Positions 39,108 to 51,856 are shown, counted from the stretch's first letter. The stretch: 64,000 bases of DNA from Candidatus Symbiopectobacterium sp. NZEC151 (GCF_025962655.1 NZ_JAGFPE010000001.1:682001-746000); one strand, 5' to 3'. The notes: generated from the sequence alone by a model not told the origin. Program-made: numbers and translations.

Positions 39108-39964
39108 TCCAGATCCACCTTTTTATTCAATAAGCGGGCTGCCCGGTAGTACACAAACAGCATCAGTCCCATCACCAGCGTCAGACAAATGCTGGTGGCT
39201 GCGCCAAAAGGCCAATCGCGAATATTCAGAAACTGGCTTTTTATCACGTTGCCAATCAGCAGATTTTTCGCACCGCCCATCAGGTCAGCCACGAAGAACA
39301 GTCCCATCGCGGGCAGCAGTACCAGCAGGCAGCCTGCAATAATGCCGGGCATGGTCAACGGGATCACGATGCGGATGAACGACTGCCACTTGTTGGCCCC
39401 CAGATCCCGCGCCGCTTCCAGATACGCGTTGTCGAGTTTTTCAATGCTGGAGTAGAGCGGCAACACCATGAACGGCAGCAGAATATAGACCAGGCCGAGC
39501 ACCACCGCCTGCGAGGTGTACATAATGCGCAGCGGATCGTCGATAATCCCAGCCCATAACAGAAACTCATTCAGGTAGCCGCGCGTGCTCAGGAAGATTT
39601 TCAGTCCATAGATACGAATCAACGAGTTGGTCCAGAACGGGACAATCAGCAGAAACAGCAGCAGTGGGCGTATCTTTTCCGGCAGTCGCGCCAGGATGAA
39701 GGCAAACGGATAGCCAATCAGCAGGCAGCATAACGTCGCGATGACCGCCATATTCAACGAATGCAGCAGCACCGAGGCGTACAGGGGATCGCTCAGTCGC
39801 GTATAGTTTTCCAGCGTGAATACCAGGGCGATCAAGTCGGCGTCATCGCGCGTCAGAAAACTGGTGCCAATGATCATCAGGTTAGGGATGAACACAAACA
39901 GCATCAGCCAGGCAACGATGATGGTGATAACGATGTTTTGAAAACGTTTACGCGGTGGCTTCAT
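39104..39964 (-). CDS. potB: Spermidine/putrescine ABC transporter permease PotB
   Basis: 286 residues from the ATG at 39964 ([20 protein letters not shown]), which overlaps potA by 17 bases; the open frame extends 32 codons into potA without meaning. Six TM helices and the EAA loop [20 protein letters not shown]. Confidence 0.94.
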   Translation of the reverse strand: MKPPRKRFQNIVITIIVAWLMLFVFIPNLMIIGTSFLTRDDADLIALVFTLENYTRLSDPLYASVLLHSLNMAVIATLCCLLIGYPFAFILARLPEKIRPLLLFLLIVPFWTNSLIRIYGLKIFLSTRGYLNEFLLWAGIIDDPLRIMYTSQAVVLGLVYILLPFMVLPLYSSIEKLDNAYLEAARDLGANKWQSFIRIVIPLTMPGIIAGCLLVLLPAMGLFFVADLMGGAKNLLIGNVIKSQFLNIRDWPFGAATSICLTLVMGLMLFVYYRAARLLNKKVDLE

Positions 39965-41069
39965 CGTGCAGCACGACCTCCCAACTCTCGACCCAGGTGA
40001 TAGCCACCTTCTGATTGAGTGAGTGATCGACATCGGGGTCATCTTCATTGAAGAATTCACTGACCATCACCATTTTGCCGTTCTCCAGCTCAATGGTGGA
40101 GTCCAGCGTCATGCCCTTGTAGTTACGTTCACGCACATAACCGATCATGCCTTCGACCGCGCTGTCATCGTTAATTTCCTCTACGCGCAAATCTTCGGGG
40201 CGCAGCAGGACTTTTAACGACTGTCCTGCGCTCACCGGAAAGTTGACGGTGATAGGGCAGGCGCGGCCTTCGACCATCGCCTGTACGCGATTCCCCTGTT
40301 CGGGGGCGATCACCGTGGCATCAAAAATATTGATTTCACCAATAAAGCTGGCTACGAACAGATTACAGGGCTCTTCGTAGATTTCTCGCGGGGTACCGTC
40401 TTGTTCGATTCTGCCATCGCGCATCACCACGATGCGGTCTGACATGGTGAGCGCTTCTTCCTGATCGTGGGTGACAAAGATGAAGGTGATACCCAACTTA
40501 CGTTGCAGCGCTTTTAGCTCGTTTTGCATCTGCTTACGCAATTTGTAATCAAGCGCGGAAAGCGATTCATCGAGCAATAATACTTTGGGCTTGTTCACCA
40601 CGGCGCGGGCAATAGCAACGCGTTGTTGCTGCCCACCGGACAGTTGATGCGGGCGACGCATGGCAAACTCGTCCAACTGAACCATTTTCAAGGCGTCCAT
40701 GACGCGAGGGGCGATCTCGGCAGACGGGGTTTTCTGCATTTTTAGCCCGAAGGCGACGTTGTCAAACACGCTAAGGTGGGGAAATAGCGCATAGCTCTGA
40801 AAGACCGTGTTGACGTAGCGCTGTTCGGCGGGCTGATGGGTAATATCCTGCTGCTCAAGTAAAATAGTGCCGTTATCGACATTTTCCAATCCGGCGATCA
40901 AACGCAGTACCGTGGTTTTTCCACAGCCGGAAGGGCCAAGAATGGTCAAGAACTCACCGTGATTAATGGTGAGATCGAAATGGGAGATGATGTCTTTGCC
41001 ATCAAATCCTTTACGTACATCGCGCAGTTCAACAACCGGTACGGATGCGGGAGAAAGGTTTTCATTCAT
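39948..41069 (-). CDS. potA: Spermidine/putrescine ABC transporter ATP-binding protein
   Basis: 373 residues from [15 protein letters not shown] (E. coli 378). Walker [11 protein letters not shown]-loop, signature [14 protein letters not shown], Walker [14 protein letters not shown]-loop [10 protein letters not shown], and the C-terminal TOBE-like regulatory domain ([15 protein letters not shown]). First gene of potABCD. The ribosome-binding site is weak and the start could lie further upstream. Confidence 0.93.
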   Translation of the reverse strand: MNENLSPASVPVVELRDVRKGFDGKDIISHFDLTINHGEFLTILGPSGCGKTTVLRLIAGLENVDNGTILLEQQDITHQPAEQRYVNTVFQSYALFPHLSVFDNVAFGLKMQKTPSAEIAPRVMDALKMVQLDEFAMRRPHQLSGGQQQRVAIARAVVNKPKVLLLDESLSALDYKLRKQMQNELKALQRKLGITFIFVTHDQEEALTMSDRIVVMRDGRIEQDGTPREIYEEPCNLFVASFIGEINIFDATVIAPEQGNRVQAMVEGRACPITVNFPVSAGQSLKVLLRPEDLRVEEINDDSAVEGMIGYVRERNYKGMTLDSTIELENGKMVMVSEFFNEDDPDVDHSLNQKVAITWVESWEVVLHDEATA

Positions 41070-41503
41070 GGTGGTCTGGCTCAGTTTCCATCGTTGGTGC
41101 ATGCATTTTGTGTAAAGCACTGCATGACCAGGGTTATCACCTTTGCGTGTATAGCGGTCGTTAGGGGGGGCATTCTACGGGAAACCCCAGTGTACGCCAA
41201 CTTATACGCGCACTCCTGCGATGAAGAAAGCTCGTTAATCATGATATTAGCGATTGTGGGGTAACCCCTAAGCGCTGAGGGATGAGCCTGTAAATATTAT
41301 GCGTTATTGATGTTAAAAAAATGCGACTGTGGCGCGAACAACATTGCATCGTAAAGCCCTGGTTTCATGAATCAACTGATTTGTCCGTCCGCAAAAGGCG
41401 GTTTTAACGCATTCGGTGGCTAAGATGGTAAAAACTGACCTGACGCAATATTTGCCGGGAAAGCCATCCGCATAATACCCCTCAGGGTTCAGGGGGCTGA
41501 AAT
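41070..41503. other. potA-pepT divergent intergenic region
   Basis: 434 bases with no gene. It holds the promoters of two divergent units. In E. coli pepT is FNR-activated; the only candidate here (near 41370) matches one FNR half-site and is too weak to call. Confidence 0.3.
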
Positions 41504-42739
41504 ATGGAAAAATTACTCGATCGTTTTTTAAATTATGTCACTTTCGATACGCAGTCTAAGTCGGGCGTCAGGCATGTGCCGAGCACGGATGGTCAGCTCA
41601 AGCTGGCACGCGCCTTACAGCAGGAACTGATCACGCTCGGATTCGATCAGGTTACCCTGAGCGAGCATGGCTGCGTTATGGCGACGCTGGCCTCGAATGT
41701 GGCGTGGCAAGTGCCTACCATCGGTTTTATCTCTCATATGGATACGTCGCCGGATTACAGCGGGAAAAACGTTAACCCGCAGATCCTGGAAGATTACCGC
41801 GGTGGCGACATTGCTCTCGGTATCGGGGATGAAATCCTGTCGCCCGTGATGTTCCCGGTGCTGCATCAACTGCTGGGTAACACCCTCATCACCACGGATG
41901 GCAAAACCCTGCTGGGTGCCGACGATAAAGCCGGTATTGCCGAAATCATTACGGCGATGGTGCGGCTGAAACACCATCAAACGCCACACGGCACGGTGCG
42001 CATCGCGTTCACCCCTGATGAAGAAATTGGTAAAGGCGCACAATTCTTTGACGTCGCGGCCTTTGGCGCGCAGTGGGCTTATACCGTTGATGGTGGGGGG
42101 GTTGGCGAACTGGAGTTCGAAAACTTCAATGCGGCATCCGTTGGCATCAAGATTGTGGGTAATAACGTTCACCCCGGCAGTGCCAAGGGCGTTATGGTCA
42201 ACGCGTTGGCGCTGGCAGCACGTTTCCATCAGGAAGTGCCTGCACAAGAAGTGCCGGAGCAGACCGACGGTTATCAGGGTTTCTATCATCTGCACAGTAT
42301 GAAAGGGACGGTAGAGCGTGCCGAAATGCACTATATTGTGCGTGATTTCGAGAAGCACGGTTTTGAACTGCGTAAAAAGACGTTGTTTGATATCGCTGAA
42401 AAAGTGGGTCTTGGATTGCCGCCAGACTGCTATATCGAAGTGACCATTACCGACACCTATTACAATATGCGCGAACAGGTTGAACAACATCCGCACGTTA
42501 TCAGTTTGGCGCAGCAAGCGATGCGCGATTGCGATATTGAACCTTGTCTCAAGCCTATTCGCGGTGGCACGGATGGTGCTCATCTTTCTTTCCAAGGGTT
42601 GCCTTGCCCCAATCTGTTTACCGGCGGCTACAACTTTCATGGCAAACATGAGTTCATCACGCTGGAAGGCATGGAAAAAGCCGTGTCGGTGATTATGCGC
42701 GTCGCAGAGTTGACGGCATTGCGCGCAAAAGCGTTATAA
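41504..42739 (+). CDS. pepT: Peptidase T (aminotripeptidase)
   Basis: M20 metallopeptidase that removes the N-terminal residue of tripeptides. 411 residues (E. coli 408). Zinc ligands in [34 protein letters not shown], and the end [27 protein letters not shown] is also conserved. Followed by a RhoGAP-like gene not found here in E. coli. Confidence 0.96.
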   Translation: MEKLLDRFLNYVTFDTQSKSGVRHVPSTDGQLKLARALQQELITLGFDQVTLSEHGCVMATLASNVAWQVPTIGFISHMDTSPDYSGKNVNPQILEDYRGGDIALGIGDEILSPVMFPVLHQLLGNTLITTDGKTLLGADDKAGIAEIITAMVRLKHHQTPHGTVRIAFTPDEEIGKGAQFFDVAAFGAQWAYTVDGGGVGELEFENFNAASVGIKIVGNNVHPGSAKGVMVNALALAARFHQEVPAQEVPEQTDGYQGFYHLHSMKGTVERAEMHYIVRDFEKHGFELRKKTLFDIAEKVGLGLPPDCYIEVTITDTYYNMREQVEQHPHVISLAQQAMRDCDIEPCLKPIRGGTDGAHLSFQGLPCPNLFTGGYNFHGKHEFITLEGMEKAVSVIMRVAELTALRAKAL

Positions 42740-42765
42740 CGCGATTAAATAGGTCAATGATGATT

Positions 42766-42788
42766 TGATGCTGGGAACGGTTCCCAGC
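42766..42788. other. Hairpin after pepT
   Basis: ATGCTGGGAAC-G-GTTCCCAGCAT, a perfect 11-bp stem between pepT and the convergent RhoGAP-like gene; no strong T-run. Confidence 0.5.
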
Positions 42789-42838
42789 ATTATGTTTAAC
42801 CATGACAACAAGCTTTATCACACCGAGTTTGCTCATTC

Positions 42839-44206
42839 CTATTGGTTCGTTGTCAATTGTACGGAATCGCTCGCATAAGGAAATGAAGTAAGAATGTTTG
42901 ATACTATATGATCGCCAACGTTGTTCCTTTCTTTAATGAGAGACAGATCCGTTGAGGTCTCTGTGATGGAGTCATAAAGCTGGGGTAGGATAGTGAGCCG
43001 CAAAGAAGCTGCAAGCAATTGTTTTTTATTGAAGGTTGAAGTTGTGTTATCGTCTGCACTCCGATAAGCATCAGAATAAAACTCCAGGACAATTAAAAAA
43101 AGATTTTTCTCCTTGGTGTCCATTGCATTGATTCTTTCATGGAAAATCTCGGTGGCGTTATTCTGGTTTTTCATCATTTTTGAAAGCACTTTTTCATTTA
43201 TTGGGTTTATTTTTGAAAAATTATGCTTTAGAACATAAAGCAACGCTTCTCTGTTTATATCATTAATGTCGAGAGAACATTTCTCAAGATTAACTAATGC
43301 AGTGTCATTTTCAATTTTGTTACCTGACATCCTGAATAAACCATCAGACTCAGGATTTCTTCTTTGATCACTGTCTTTACTATAAGTTTTTTTCAAGTTT
43401 TCAATTATTTCGCAAATTTTATCTTTCAGATACTTTTCTTTTGACGTGTAGACTATTTTTTTTAATGACTCGTCTCCTCGATTAATCGTACTGTTATCGT
43501 GAGATGTTTTTCTCGATAACTGGCGATAAAGAAAGGATGTATTTCGCTTCAAAAGGGTAGGCTGTGCAGGGTGACAGCTTTCACTTAGCGGTATTGAACA
43601 CGCAGAGTTGCTGGGCTGGACATGTTTATGAGCGTCATTTTGTAATGTGTTTTCTAAAGAATCTACATCTAAAAGAATGTAGGCAAGTAATGATTCCGTG
43701 GCAGCATCCATTTTGCTTGAATCAGGCTTGCCTTCCGCAGTGAAGCTAATTTCCTCTTCAGTTAAAATGTTGCGATCAATAGCTAATTGTATTCTGCAAA
43801 ATTGTGAAAAAATTTCAGTGCTGAGTGTGTTGCAAGACGTTTCTCCCTGTTGCGTTGCAACCGTGAGTTTTGTTATTTGTTTTTCTTTGGTATTTTTATC
43901 ATTGCTTTCGAAAAGAATTTTGTTATTTAAGTACTCAAATTCAATACGATGTGGAATATGATAGGAGTTATTCCTACTGTGTGTTTTTTGAATCTCATGC
44001 AATAGATTAAACGTAAAGCCTAGGGCGAATTTTTTGTAATCATCATCCTTGTTTTTTTTTAAGAAGTTGAGGGTGATGATGTTTATGATTTTGACCAAGA
44101 AGCAATTTAGGCAAGAAGGCGTTTGCGCTACATTCCCACTGACATGGTTTTGAATGTATTGGGCTATATTGTTAGTACCAGATGTGACATGCATTGGGTT
44201 ATTCAT
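42839..44206 (-). CDS. RhoGAP-domain-like protein, putative host-directed effector
   Basis: 455 residues, much richer in A and T than neighbours. The C-terminal half (about 255-440) looks like a eukaryotic-type RhoGAP domain: SDGLFRMSGNK with the candidate arginine finger Arg292, a helix EALLYVLKHNFSKI, and a later helical stretch EKNLFLIVLEFYSDAY...NKKQLLAASLRLTILPQ that parallels the second RhoGAP block. The N-terminal 250 residues are Ser/Thr/Asn-rich without a signal peptide, as in secreted effectors. No membrane segments except a weak hydrophobic patch near 37-50. GGAAGAG precedes the ATG. It splits the pepT-roxA pair of E. coli. RhoGAP assignment is by motif and moderate; effector function is inference. 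Confidence 0.72.
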   Translation of the reverse strand: MNNPMHVTSGTNNIAQYIQNHVSGNVAQTPSCLNCFLVKIINIITLNFLKKNKDDDYKKFALGFTFNLLHEIQKTHSRNNSYHIPHRIEFEYLNNKILFESNDKNTKEKQITKLTVATQQGETSCNTLSTEIFSQFCRIQLAIDRNILTEEEISFTAEGKPDSSKMDAATESLLAYILLDVDSLENTLQNDAHKHVQPSNSACSIPLSESCHPAQPTLLKRNTSFLYRQLSRKTSHDNSTINRGDESLKKIVYTSKEKYLKDKICEIIENLKKTYSKDSDQRRNPESDGLFRMSGNKIENDTALVNLEKCSLDINDINREALLYVLKHNFSKINPINEKVLSKMMKNQNNATEIFHERINAMDTKEKNLFLIVLEFYSDAYRSADDNTTSTFNKKQLLAASLRLTILPQLYDSITETSTDLSLIKERNNVGDHIVSNILTSFPYASDSVQLTTNQ

Positions 44207-44363
44207 AACTCTTCCTTCGGTTATAAATAAAGCTAGGTTGGTTTTTATTATATTCTTGTGAGGAAAATCATGAATACATTGTTCACCCTGTATTACTGTA
44301 GGAATATTACAGCTTTAAGGAGGGTGTTTTTATAGGTGTATATTAGTTAGACAGTAATACTGT
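44207..44363. promoter_or_regulatory. Repeated ACAGTAATAC motifs upstream of the RhoGAP-like gene
   Basis: ACAGTAATACTGT (44351-44363, palindromic) and ACAGTAATACAG (minus strand of 44288-44299), plus CTGTAATATTCCTACAG (minus strand of 44296-44312). Repeated near-palindromes in an AT-rich promoter region suggest binding of a dedicated regulator. No HrpL box (GGAACC-N15/16-CCAC) is visible. Confidence 0.4.
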
Positions 44364-44407
44364 GATATTAAACAAATGGTTGACGGTGAGAATGTAAGGT
44401 TTATATC

Positions 44408-44436
44408 GATACCGGTCATTAAAAATGACCGGTATC
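44408..44436. other. 13-bp hairpin after roxA
   Basis: GATACCGGTCATT-AAA-AATGACCGGTATC, perfect stem 22 bases past the roxA stop. Probably ends or stabilises the roxA mRNA; the T-run is weak. Confidence 0.55.
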
Positions 44437-44457
44437 AAGTGAGGATAACGGTATTAG

Positions 44458-45579
44458 TTAATCCATAAAATACCAATAACCGCTGTTAATGAACACGGTC
44501 AGTTTGGCCAGAAATGAAGGATCCTCCAGTGCTTCGCCCAACACACTGCCTTCAAACGTCAATTGCTCTGACAGGGCGAGCGCAGCGCTACGGTGTGGGG
44601 TATCGAGGCACTCACCATTGACAAAGCACTGCTCTGCGACGCAGAGCACTCGCAGCCCGTTTAACCGGCGTAAAGCGGCCCCTTGCTGAAGTAACTCATA
44701 AACTTCGCCGGGTTGATACGGCGGTTCCGGCGGCGCAATATCTAGCTCATGGCGGGATTGCGTAATAAACTCACCAAACCAGCGCTGGAAGTGTTCCGGT
44801 TGCTGTACCAGATCCAACATCATTTTTTGCAGCGCATTCAGCTCCTGGGGCAATACCGTGGCCGGGTGTTCACGTTCAGGAATATCGGGATCGCTATAAC
44901 GATAGCTCCCCAATTCACGAGCCAGTACATAATCGGCAAAACCGCTGACTAATTCACGCCCGTTAGGTGACCGAAAGCCGACCGAGTAGTTAAGCGCATT
45001 TTCCAATGAATAGCCTTCATGGGGAAATCCGGGGGGAATATAGAGAATATCCCCCGGAACCATCAGCTCATCAATGATCGGCTCGAACGGACCAACCTGT
45101 AACAGATCCGGGTGAGGGCAGTGCTGCTTCATGGGAATTTTTTCCCCGACGCGCCAGCGGCGCTGACCGGTGCCCTGAATGATGAAAACATCATATTGGT
45201 CGATATGCGGCCCTACGCCGCCGCCCGGCACGGAGAATGAGATCATCAAATCATCGGTGCGCCAGTCAGGGATGTGACGAAACGGGCGCATCAGTGCCGC
45301 TGAGGCGTCATGCCAGTGGTCAACGGCCTGCACCAGCAATGACCAGTTGTGTTCACCCAAATGGTCAAAGCTATCGAAAGGACCGTGGCTGACGTGCCAT
45401 TGGCCTTCATCGTGGCTGACTAAACGGCTGTCGACTTCGTTTTCCATTGCCAGCCCGGCAAGTTCATCGGGCGATATGGGATCGATGAAATCGGTAAAAC
45501 CCTGCTTGATCACCACAGGGCGTTTTTGCCAGTAATTCGCCATGAAAGATGGCCAATCGAGATTCAGTTGATAATCCAT
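44458..45579 (-). CDS. roxA: Ribosomal protein uL16 3-hydroxylase (arginine)
   Basis: JmjC-type Fe(II)/2-oxoglutarate dioxygenase that hydroxylates an arginine of ribosomal protein uL16. 373 residues from MDYQLNLDWPSFM, equal to E. coli RoxA (YcfD); the frame extends 14 codons upstream. Iron ligands in VGPHIDQYDVF (HxD) and the later PPGFPHEGYS; winged-helix end. Confidence 0.94.
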   Translation of the reverse strand: MDYQLNLDWPSFMANYWQKRPVVIKQGFTDFIDPISPDELAGLAMENEVDSRLVSHDEGQWHVSHGPFDSFDHLGEHNWSLLVQAVDHWHDASAALMRPFRHIPDWRTDDLMISFSVPGGGVGPHIDQYDVFIIQGTGQRRWRVGEKIPMKQHCPHPDLLQVGPFEPIIDELMVPGDILYIPPGFPHEGYSLENALNYSVGFRSPNGRELVSGFADYVLARELGSYRYSDPDIPEREHPATVLPQELNALQKMMLDLVQQPEHFQRWFGEFITQSRHELDIAPPEPPYQPGEVYELLQQGAALRRLNGLRVLCVAEQCFVNGECLDTPHRSAALALSEQLTFEGSVLGEALEDPSFLAKLTVFINSGYWYFMD

Positions 45580-45674
45580 ACCATGTGTTCCAACAAAGGG
45601 GGGCTGTATGAGTATAACCATTTCAGCGTCGGAGTTGCAGCGCTGAGCGGCTTGCGGTTATAACAAGACCGACG

Positions 45675-47126
45675 TTAATCAGGGTGCGAATGCTGGCGTC
45701 CGAAAATGGTTTCAACGCGGGCACCACCAAGGACACTGTCGGTGATGATAATTTCCCCTTCGTATTGCTCGATGATATCCAGCGCGACGGAGAGCCCAAT
45801 GCCCTGACCGGGGCGCAGCGTATCCGCCCGTTGACCACGTTGGAAAATCATTTCACGTTGGCTGCGCAGTATGCCTGGGCCGTCATCGTCGATCAGTAAA
45901 TGCAGGCGATGGTCCGAATACTGGGCGCTTACTTCCACAAATTCAAGGCTGTATTTGCAAGCGTTATCGAGCACATTGCCCAGCACTTCCATAAAGTCAT
46001 TTTTCTCGCCAACAAAGGTCAATTCCGGGGAAATATCCAACGTGATGACGACGCCTTTACGCTGATAGACTTTGTTCAGCGCGGAACACAGCCCATCAAG
46101 CAATGCCGGGACGGAGTGTACCTCACGCAGCAGCAGGTTGTGTTCATAACGCATACTCGCGCGATGCAGATAGTAACCGATCTGCTGTGAGATACGGCTG
46201 ATTTGCGCCAACATCACGGGTTCTGCCTGCTCGATATGCACTTCTTTATCCGTGCGCAGCGCACGTAATGTGGTTTGCAGCACGGCAAGAGGGGTCTTGA
46301 GGCTATGGGTTAAATCCGTTAACGCCGTGCGGTATTTCTGATAGCGCTTACGTTCGTTATTCAGCAGGATGTTAAGGTTACGCACCAGGCTGTAGAGTTC
46401 GCGCGGTGGGTTCTCATCAAGCTGTTCGCGGGTGCCATTCTCCAAATCGGCCACCTGTTCTGCCAGCGTCTTGATCGGATGCAAACTCCAGTGGGCGGCG
46501 AGCCAGAGTAACGGCAGCACCAACAGTAAATTGGCGATAAAAACATAGCTGAACCATTCCCAGACCATATCTGCCTGTTGCAGTTCCTGGGGGATTTTAT
46601 CAATCACCACAATGGTTAACGCAGGCAAATTCTCTGTGGCCGGGTAGGTATTGACGGCGATGGAGTGGGTGAACGGTGTTTCTTCCGACTTGCTGCTAAA
46701 GCGGGTCAGTTTGCTGAGAACCTGAGCATCGCCCTTGAGTACCGCGCTGCTGGTCTGGGTATTAGTATCAAGTTCGTGATAATCGGTCTTTGTCAGCCAT
46801 TCGGGTTTGATCAGCGCTTCCAGTTCCGGGACTTCGCGTTCACGCCAGAGAATTTTGCCGTCCTGGTTGTAAATCAGCACCAGCGTGGGGTAGCTGATAT
46901 CCATGTCAGACAGCATGGTGACGCTAAGCTGATGGTCTTTCCACTGCGCCAAACGGTAAAACAGGTTGCTTTCACCGCGCAACAGACGGAATGACGTTTT
47001 ATCGAAACTGACGCTGTAGCCAATAATAGCGACGGCCCCATAAGACAACGACAGGGCCAGCACTATAGCGACAGCAGCAAGCAGAAAACGAACACGTAAG
47101 GAGAATGGCAGTCTTTTTACACGCAT
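45675..47126 (-). CDS. phoQ: Sensor histidine kinase PhoQ
   Basis: Senses low Mg2+, acid and cationic peptides and phosphorylates PhoP. 483 residues (E. coli 486). TM1 about 11-33, periplasmic PAS-like sensor, TM2 about 190-212, HAMP, H-box [14 protein letters not shown]-box [10 protein letters not shown]-boxes DDGPGI and GQGIGLSV. The sensor acidic patch that precedes THSVAVN in E. coli (EDDDDAE) is here only KSEETPF, which may alter divalent-cation sensing. Starts 2 bases after phoP. Confidence 0.96.
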   Translation of the reverse strand: MRVKRLPFSLRVRFLLAAVAIVLALSLSYGAVAIIGYSVSFDKTSFRLLRGESNLFYRLAQWKDHQLSVTMLSDMDISYPTLVLIYNQDGKILWREREVPELEALIKPEWLTKTDYHELDTNTQTSSAVLKGDAQVLSKLTRFSSKSEETPFTHSIAVNTYPATENLPALTIVVIDKIPQELQQADMVWEWFSYVFIANLLLVLPLLWLAAHWSLHPIKTLAEQVADLENGTREQLDENPPRELYSLVRNLNILLNNERKRYQKYRTALTDLTHSLKTPLAVLQTTLRALRTDKEVHIEQAEPVMLAQISRISQQIGYYLHRASMRYEHNLLLREVHSVPALLDGLCSALNKVYQRKGVVITLDISPELTFVGEKNDFMEVLGNVLDNACKYSLEFVEVSAQYSDHRLHLLIDDDGPGILRSQREMIFQRGQRADTLRPGQGIGLSVALDIIEQYEGEIIITDSVLGGARVETIFGRQHSHPD

Positions 47127-47128
47127 AG

Positions 47129-47809
47129 CTATGATGAGGCGACCAAATCGAAACGATAGCCTTGGCCTCGTACGGTAGTGATGACGTCGGCATCATACAC
47201 CAGTTGCAATTTTTTGCGCAGACGTCCCATCAACACATCAATGGTGTGGCTTTCCCGCAATTCTGCATCAGGGTAAAGTTGCAGCATCAGTGACTCCTTG
47301 CTGACCACCTTCCCGTTGTTACGAATCAGCGTCTCGATAATCGTGTATTCAAATGCCGTAAGTTTAATCGGCGTCCCCGCCACCATGAGTTCTCGACGCG
47401 ACAGATCGATTTCGAACGGTGGCAAACTGATCAACTGGGATGCCAGGCCGCTGTTACGTCGCATCAGCGCCTGCATTCGGGCAACGACTTCCTCAAGATG
47501 AAAGGGTTTCGTCACATAGTCATCAGCACCGGCTTCGAGCACGGCGACTTTATCCTGCCAGCTTTCTCGTGCCGTCAGCACCAGAATGGGCAGCTTCACT
47601 TGCTGATTGCGCCAACGGCGAATCAGCGTCATACCATCTTCTACGGGCAATCCCAAGTCCAGAATAGCGATGTCAGGGGCATGTTCATGCAGGAAATAAT
47701 CCGCTTCTTTAGCATCGGCAGCCGCATCAACCTGATGGCCCATTTCTTTCATCTGAACGGTGAGGTGATGGCGCAGCAACACATTATCTTCAACAACCAG
47801 TACGCGCAT
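47129..47809 (-). CDS. phoP: Response regulator PhoP
   Basis: OmpR-family regulator. 226 residues from [16 protein letters not shown] (E. coli 223); the open frame extends 34 codons upstream of this start. Receiver with the phospho-aspartate in [11 protein letters not shown] and K in VLTARES and DYVTKPF; winged-helix DNA-binding domain ([19 protein letters not shown]) ending [11 protein letters not shown] PhoP box lies upstream. Confidence 0.96.
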   Translation of the reverse strand: MRVLVVEDNVLLRHHLTVQMKEMGHQVDAAADAKEADYFLHEHAPDIAILDLGLPVEDGMTLIRRWRNQQVKLPILVLTARESWQDKVAVLEAGADDYVTKPFHLEEVVARMQALMRRNSGLASQLISLPPFEIDLSRRELMVAGTPIKLTAFEYTIIETLIRNNGKVVSKESLMLQLYPDAELRESHTIDVLMGRLRKKLQLVYDADVITTVRGQGYRFDLVASS

Positions 47810-47919
47810 GACTTTATCCTTCATTGAACTACAGACGATCCGGGCTATGCCCCCTAATTCTAACAAAAAAAGCAGAATCGAGCATCGGCGGTGGCGATGT
47901 GAATTATCCACAATCGCAG

Positions 47920-47936
47920 TAAACTAAATGTAAACA
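47920..47936 (-). promoter_or_regulatory. PhoP box before phoP
   Basis: On the minus strand TGTTTA-CATTT-AGTTTA matches the (T/G)GTTTA-N5-(T/G)GTTTA repeat at 11 of 12 positions, 110 bases before the phoP start. It implies autoregulation of phoPQ. Confidence 0.7.
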
Positions 47937-48026
47937 AACGTCGAGGGAATGGAGAAAAAGCCTAACGTGAACTAATAATCAATCGCAAAGACAGGCACGG
48001 GGGCTGTTACCCCCCGTGCTTACGCA

Positions 48027-49436
<1,410 letters not shown>

Positions 49437-49545
49437 TTAACAACGCATAAATTAAAAAAGATAACATCAGCAACGTTCAGGTGTCGTGATGATGCATGAG
49501 CGGCCGCAGCGCTGTCGCTTTGTGTGGCAATCGGCCGCGCATGGC

Positions 49546-50172
49546 TTAACAACGGGCCAACATCTGTTTGGCTTCTTTCACCAAACGGGCGCGAGAAAAC
49601 ATCAGTTGTAAACGTCCGCCGCCGACCTGTTGCCACAGCACGGCGGCACGGATCCCCGCCAGCAGCGCGGCGCGTACTTTAGCCTGCACCTGCGTGTTTT
49701 TCAGCACTTCCGGGGAACCGGTTACCTGAATTCGCGGGCCGAGGGCGCTGATGACATCGACATAAATCCCTGCCAGCGCGCTGATAATCGTCTCTGACAT
49801 CAGCTCGAAATGTTCGAGTTGGCGTGATAATTGGCTAATACGGTTACCCAATTCGTCGAGCGCAGCACTATTACCGCTTAACTTGCGCTCCAGGGCAATC
49901 AAACTAAAGGCGTAGCGGGATAATTCTGCGCCTACACCCTTGGCGCTGCTGTTTAAAATCCCCAGCAGGGTTTCCAATCCAACTTTTACGTTACGCTCAT
50001 CGCCACCGAATACCGCTACGGTAGAGCCTGGGTTCATATCCAACAGGCTGTTGAGCGAGGTTTGCAGTACGTCATTATCACAGTGGCCGTGATTCGCCAG
50101 TTGTTGAACCAGATGGGCAGATTGGCAAACGCCCGCCAGCGCCAGCGTGATGTCCTGATAATTTTTAGCCAC
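49546..50172 (-). CDS. hflD: High frequency lysogenization protein HflD
   Basis: 208 residues (E. coli 213), all-helical, with [20 protein letters not shown] and the end [13 protein letters not shown]. In E. coli it sequesters phage lambda CII at the membrane. Follows mnmA by 3 bases; same operon order as E. coli. Confidence 0.93.
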   Translation of the reverse strand: MAKNYQDITLALAGVCQSAHLVQQLANHGHCDNDVLQTSLNSLLDMNPGSTVAVFGGDERNVKVGLETLLGILNSSAKGVGAELSRYAFSLIALERKLSGNSAALDELGNRISQLSRQLEHFELMSETIISALAGIYVDVISALGPRIQVTGSPEVLKNTQVQAKVRAALLAGIRAAVLWQQVGGGRLQLMFSRARLVKEAKQMLARC

Positions 50173-50175
50173 AGG

Positions 50176-51282
50176 CTACTCCTGAACTCGTTCTTCGATG
50201 ATGCCGCCGCCAAGACAAACCTCTCCCTGATAAAACACCGCGGATTGACCCGGCGTTACCGCAGCAACCGGCGCATCAAAACGAACGCTGATACGCTCGC
50301 TATCCAGCGGAGTCACCGTACAGGGAATATCTTCCTGACGATATCGCGTTTTCACGACACAGCGGAAAGGATCAAGACGCGGTTGGCGATCGACCCAATG
50401 CAACTGTTGTGCGATAAGCCCCTGCGACATCAGACGCGGATGATTATGCCCTTGCGCAACATACAGAATATTATTCGCGACGTCTTTATCAACCACATAC
50501 CAGGGGTCTTCACTGCCTTCTTTGACACCGCCGATGCCTAGCCCTTTGCGCTGCCCAAACGTGTGATACATCAAGCCTTGGTGCTGCCCCATGGGTTTGC
50601 CATCGTCAACGGACAGGATAGGTCCCGGTTGTGCAGGCAAGTAACGCGCCAGAAAATCTCGGAATTTGCGTTCACCGATAAAACAGATACCGGTAGAATC
50701 TTTTTTCTGCGCGGTTGCAAGCCCGAGACGTTCTGCGATACGGCGTACTTCAGGTTTTTCCAACTCGCCTACCGGGAACAGGCTTTGCGAGATTTGCTGG
50801 TGGCTGAGCGTGTAAAGGAAATAGCTCTGATCTTTGTTTCCGTCTTTTCCACGCAGCAAACGCGTGGCGCAGCCGCTGTCATGGCGGCGCACATAGTGGC
50901 CAGTAGCGATATAGTCGGCCCCTAAATCTTCCGCGGCAAATTCCAAAAACGCTTTGAACTTTATCTCTTTGTTACACAGAATATCGGGATTGGGCGTGCG
51001 ACCGGCACGGTATTCCGCCAGAAAATGTTCAAACACATTATCCCAATATTCCGCAGCAAAATTGACGGTGTGTAGCACAATGCCCAATTTGTCGCATACG
51101 GCTTGCGCATCGGCCAGATCGGTAGCGGCTGAGCAATACTCCGTGTCATCATCTTCCTCCCAGTTCTTCATGAAAAGGCCTTCAACCTGATAGCCCTGTT
51201 GCTGTAACAGGTAGGCGGAAACGGAAGAATCGACACCGCCGGACATCCCGACAATGATTTTTTTCTGGCTGTTATCTGACAT
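50176..51282 (-). CDS. mnmA: tRNA-specific 2-thiouridylase MnmA
   Basis: Thiolates U34 of tRNA-Lys, -Glu and -Gln using sulfur from the Tus relay. 368 residues from [20 protein letters not shown] (E. coli 368). PP-loop SGGVDSS, first catalytic Cys in [20 protein letters not shown] region, second in [13 protein letters not shown]. 25 extra codons upstream lack likeness. Confidence 0.95.
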   Translation of the reverse strand: MSDNSQKKIIVGMSGGVDSSVSAYLLQQQGYQVEGLFMKNWEEDDDTEYCSAATDLADAQAVCDKLGIVLHTVNFAAEYWDNVFEHFLAEYRAGRTPNPDILCNKEIKFKAFLEFAAEDLGADYIATGHYVRRHDSGCATRLLRGKDGNKDQSYFLYTLSHQQISQSLFPVGELEKPEVRRIAERLGLATAQKKDSTGICFIGERKFRDFLARYLPAQPGPILSVDDGKPMGQHQGLMYHTFGQRKGLGIGGVKEGSEDPWYVVDKDVANNILYVAQGHNHPRLMSQGLIAQQLHWVDRQPRLDPFRCVVKTRYRQEDIPCTVTPLDSERISVRFDAPVAAVTPGQSAVFYQGEVCLGGGIIEERVQE

Positions 51283-51388
51283 GGGCGTCTCACGAACTGA
51301 AGTGTTGACGCGCGACTCAAAGGACTTCAGCGCGTCAGCATGAAAAACAAGCGGCATATTTTATCATGATGTTGTCACGGCTGCATGG

Positions 51389-51856
51389 CTAATCCTGCGC
51401 ATTGGGCATTTCGAAAGGCCAGTTAAAGGCCCCCAACAGACTGAGCGGGTAGCGTTCAGCTGTGCGATAGCAGCGAATACTTTCTGCCACCAACGGCGAG
51501 CGCAACTGCGTGGAATGTAGAATCTCCTCGGCGGTAAGCCAGTGACAACAACTGATATCGCTGTCATGCGGCGTGGTCGGGAGTCTTGCAGGGAGATCAA
51601 TGGCAAAGCAAAAACGCAGAAACGGGGTGTGATCGGGGGCAATCCACTGGTGAAGACGCAGAAAAAATTGCGGTGCTGCGCTGATGCCGGTCTCTTCCCA
51701 CAGTTCGCGTCGAGCCGCCTGAATCAGCGTCTCGTCAGCCTCAAGATGCCCTGCGGGCTGGTTCCAGGTAGCTTTGCCGCGAATCTCTTCTTCAACGATT
51801 AAAAAATGGTTTTCAGCCTGCACCACACAGGCCACGGTTACATGCGGTTTAAACAT
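51389..51856 (-). CDS. nudJ: Nudix phosphatase NudJ
   Basis: 155 residues (E. coli 153). Nudix box [20 protein letters not shown] then TGI, complete. Acts on HMP-pyrophosphate and nucleoside di/triphosphates. Its start overlaps the rluE stop by 8 bases. Confidence 0.93.
   Translation of the reverse strand: MFKPHVTVACVVQAENHFLIVEEEIRGKATWNQPAGHLEADETLIQAARRELWEETGISAAPQFFLRLHQWIAPDHTPFLRFCFAIDLPARLPTTPHDSDISCCHWLTAEEILHSTQLRSPLVAESIRCYRTAERYPLSLLGAFNWPFEMPNAQD

Noticed and set aside
44207..44457. HrpL-type promoter before the RhoGAP-like gene
   Set aside because: No GGAACC-N15/16-CCAC on the minus strand.
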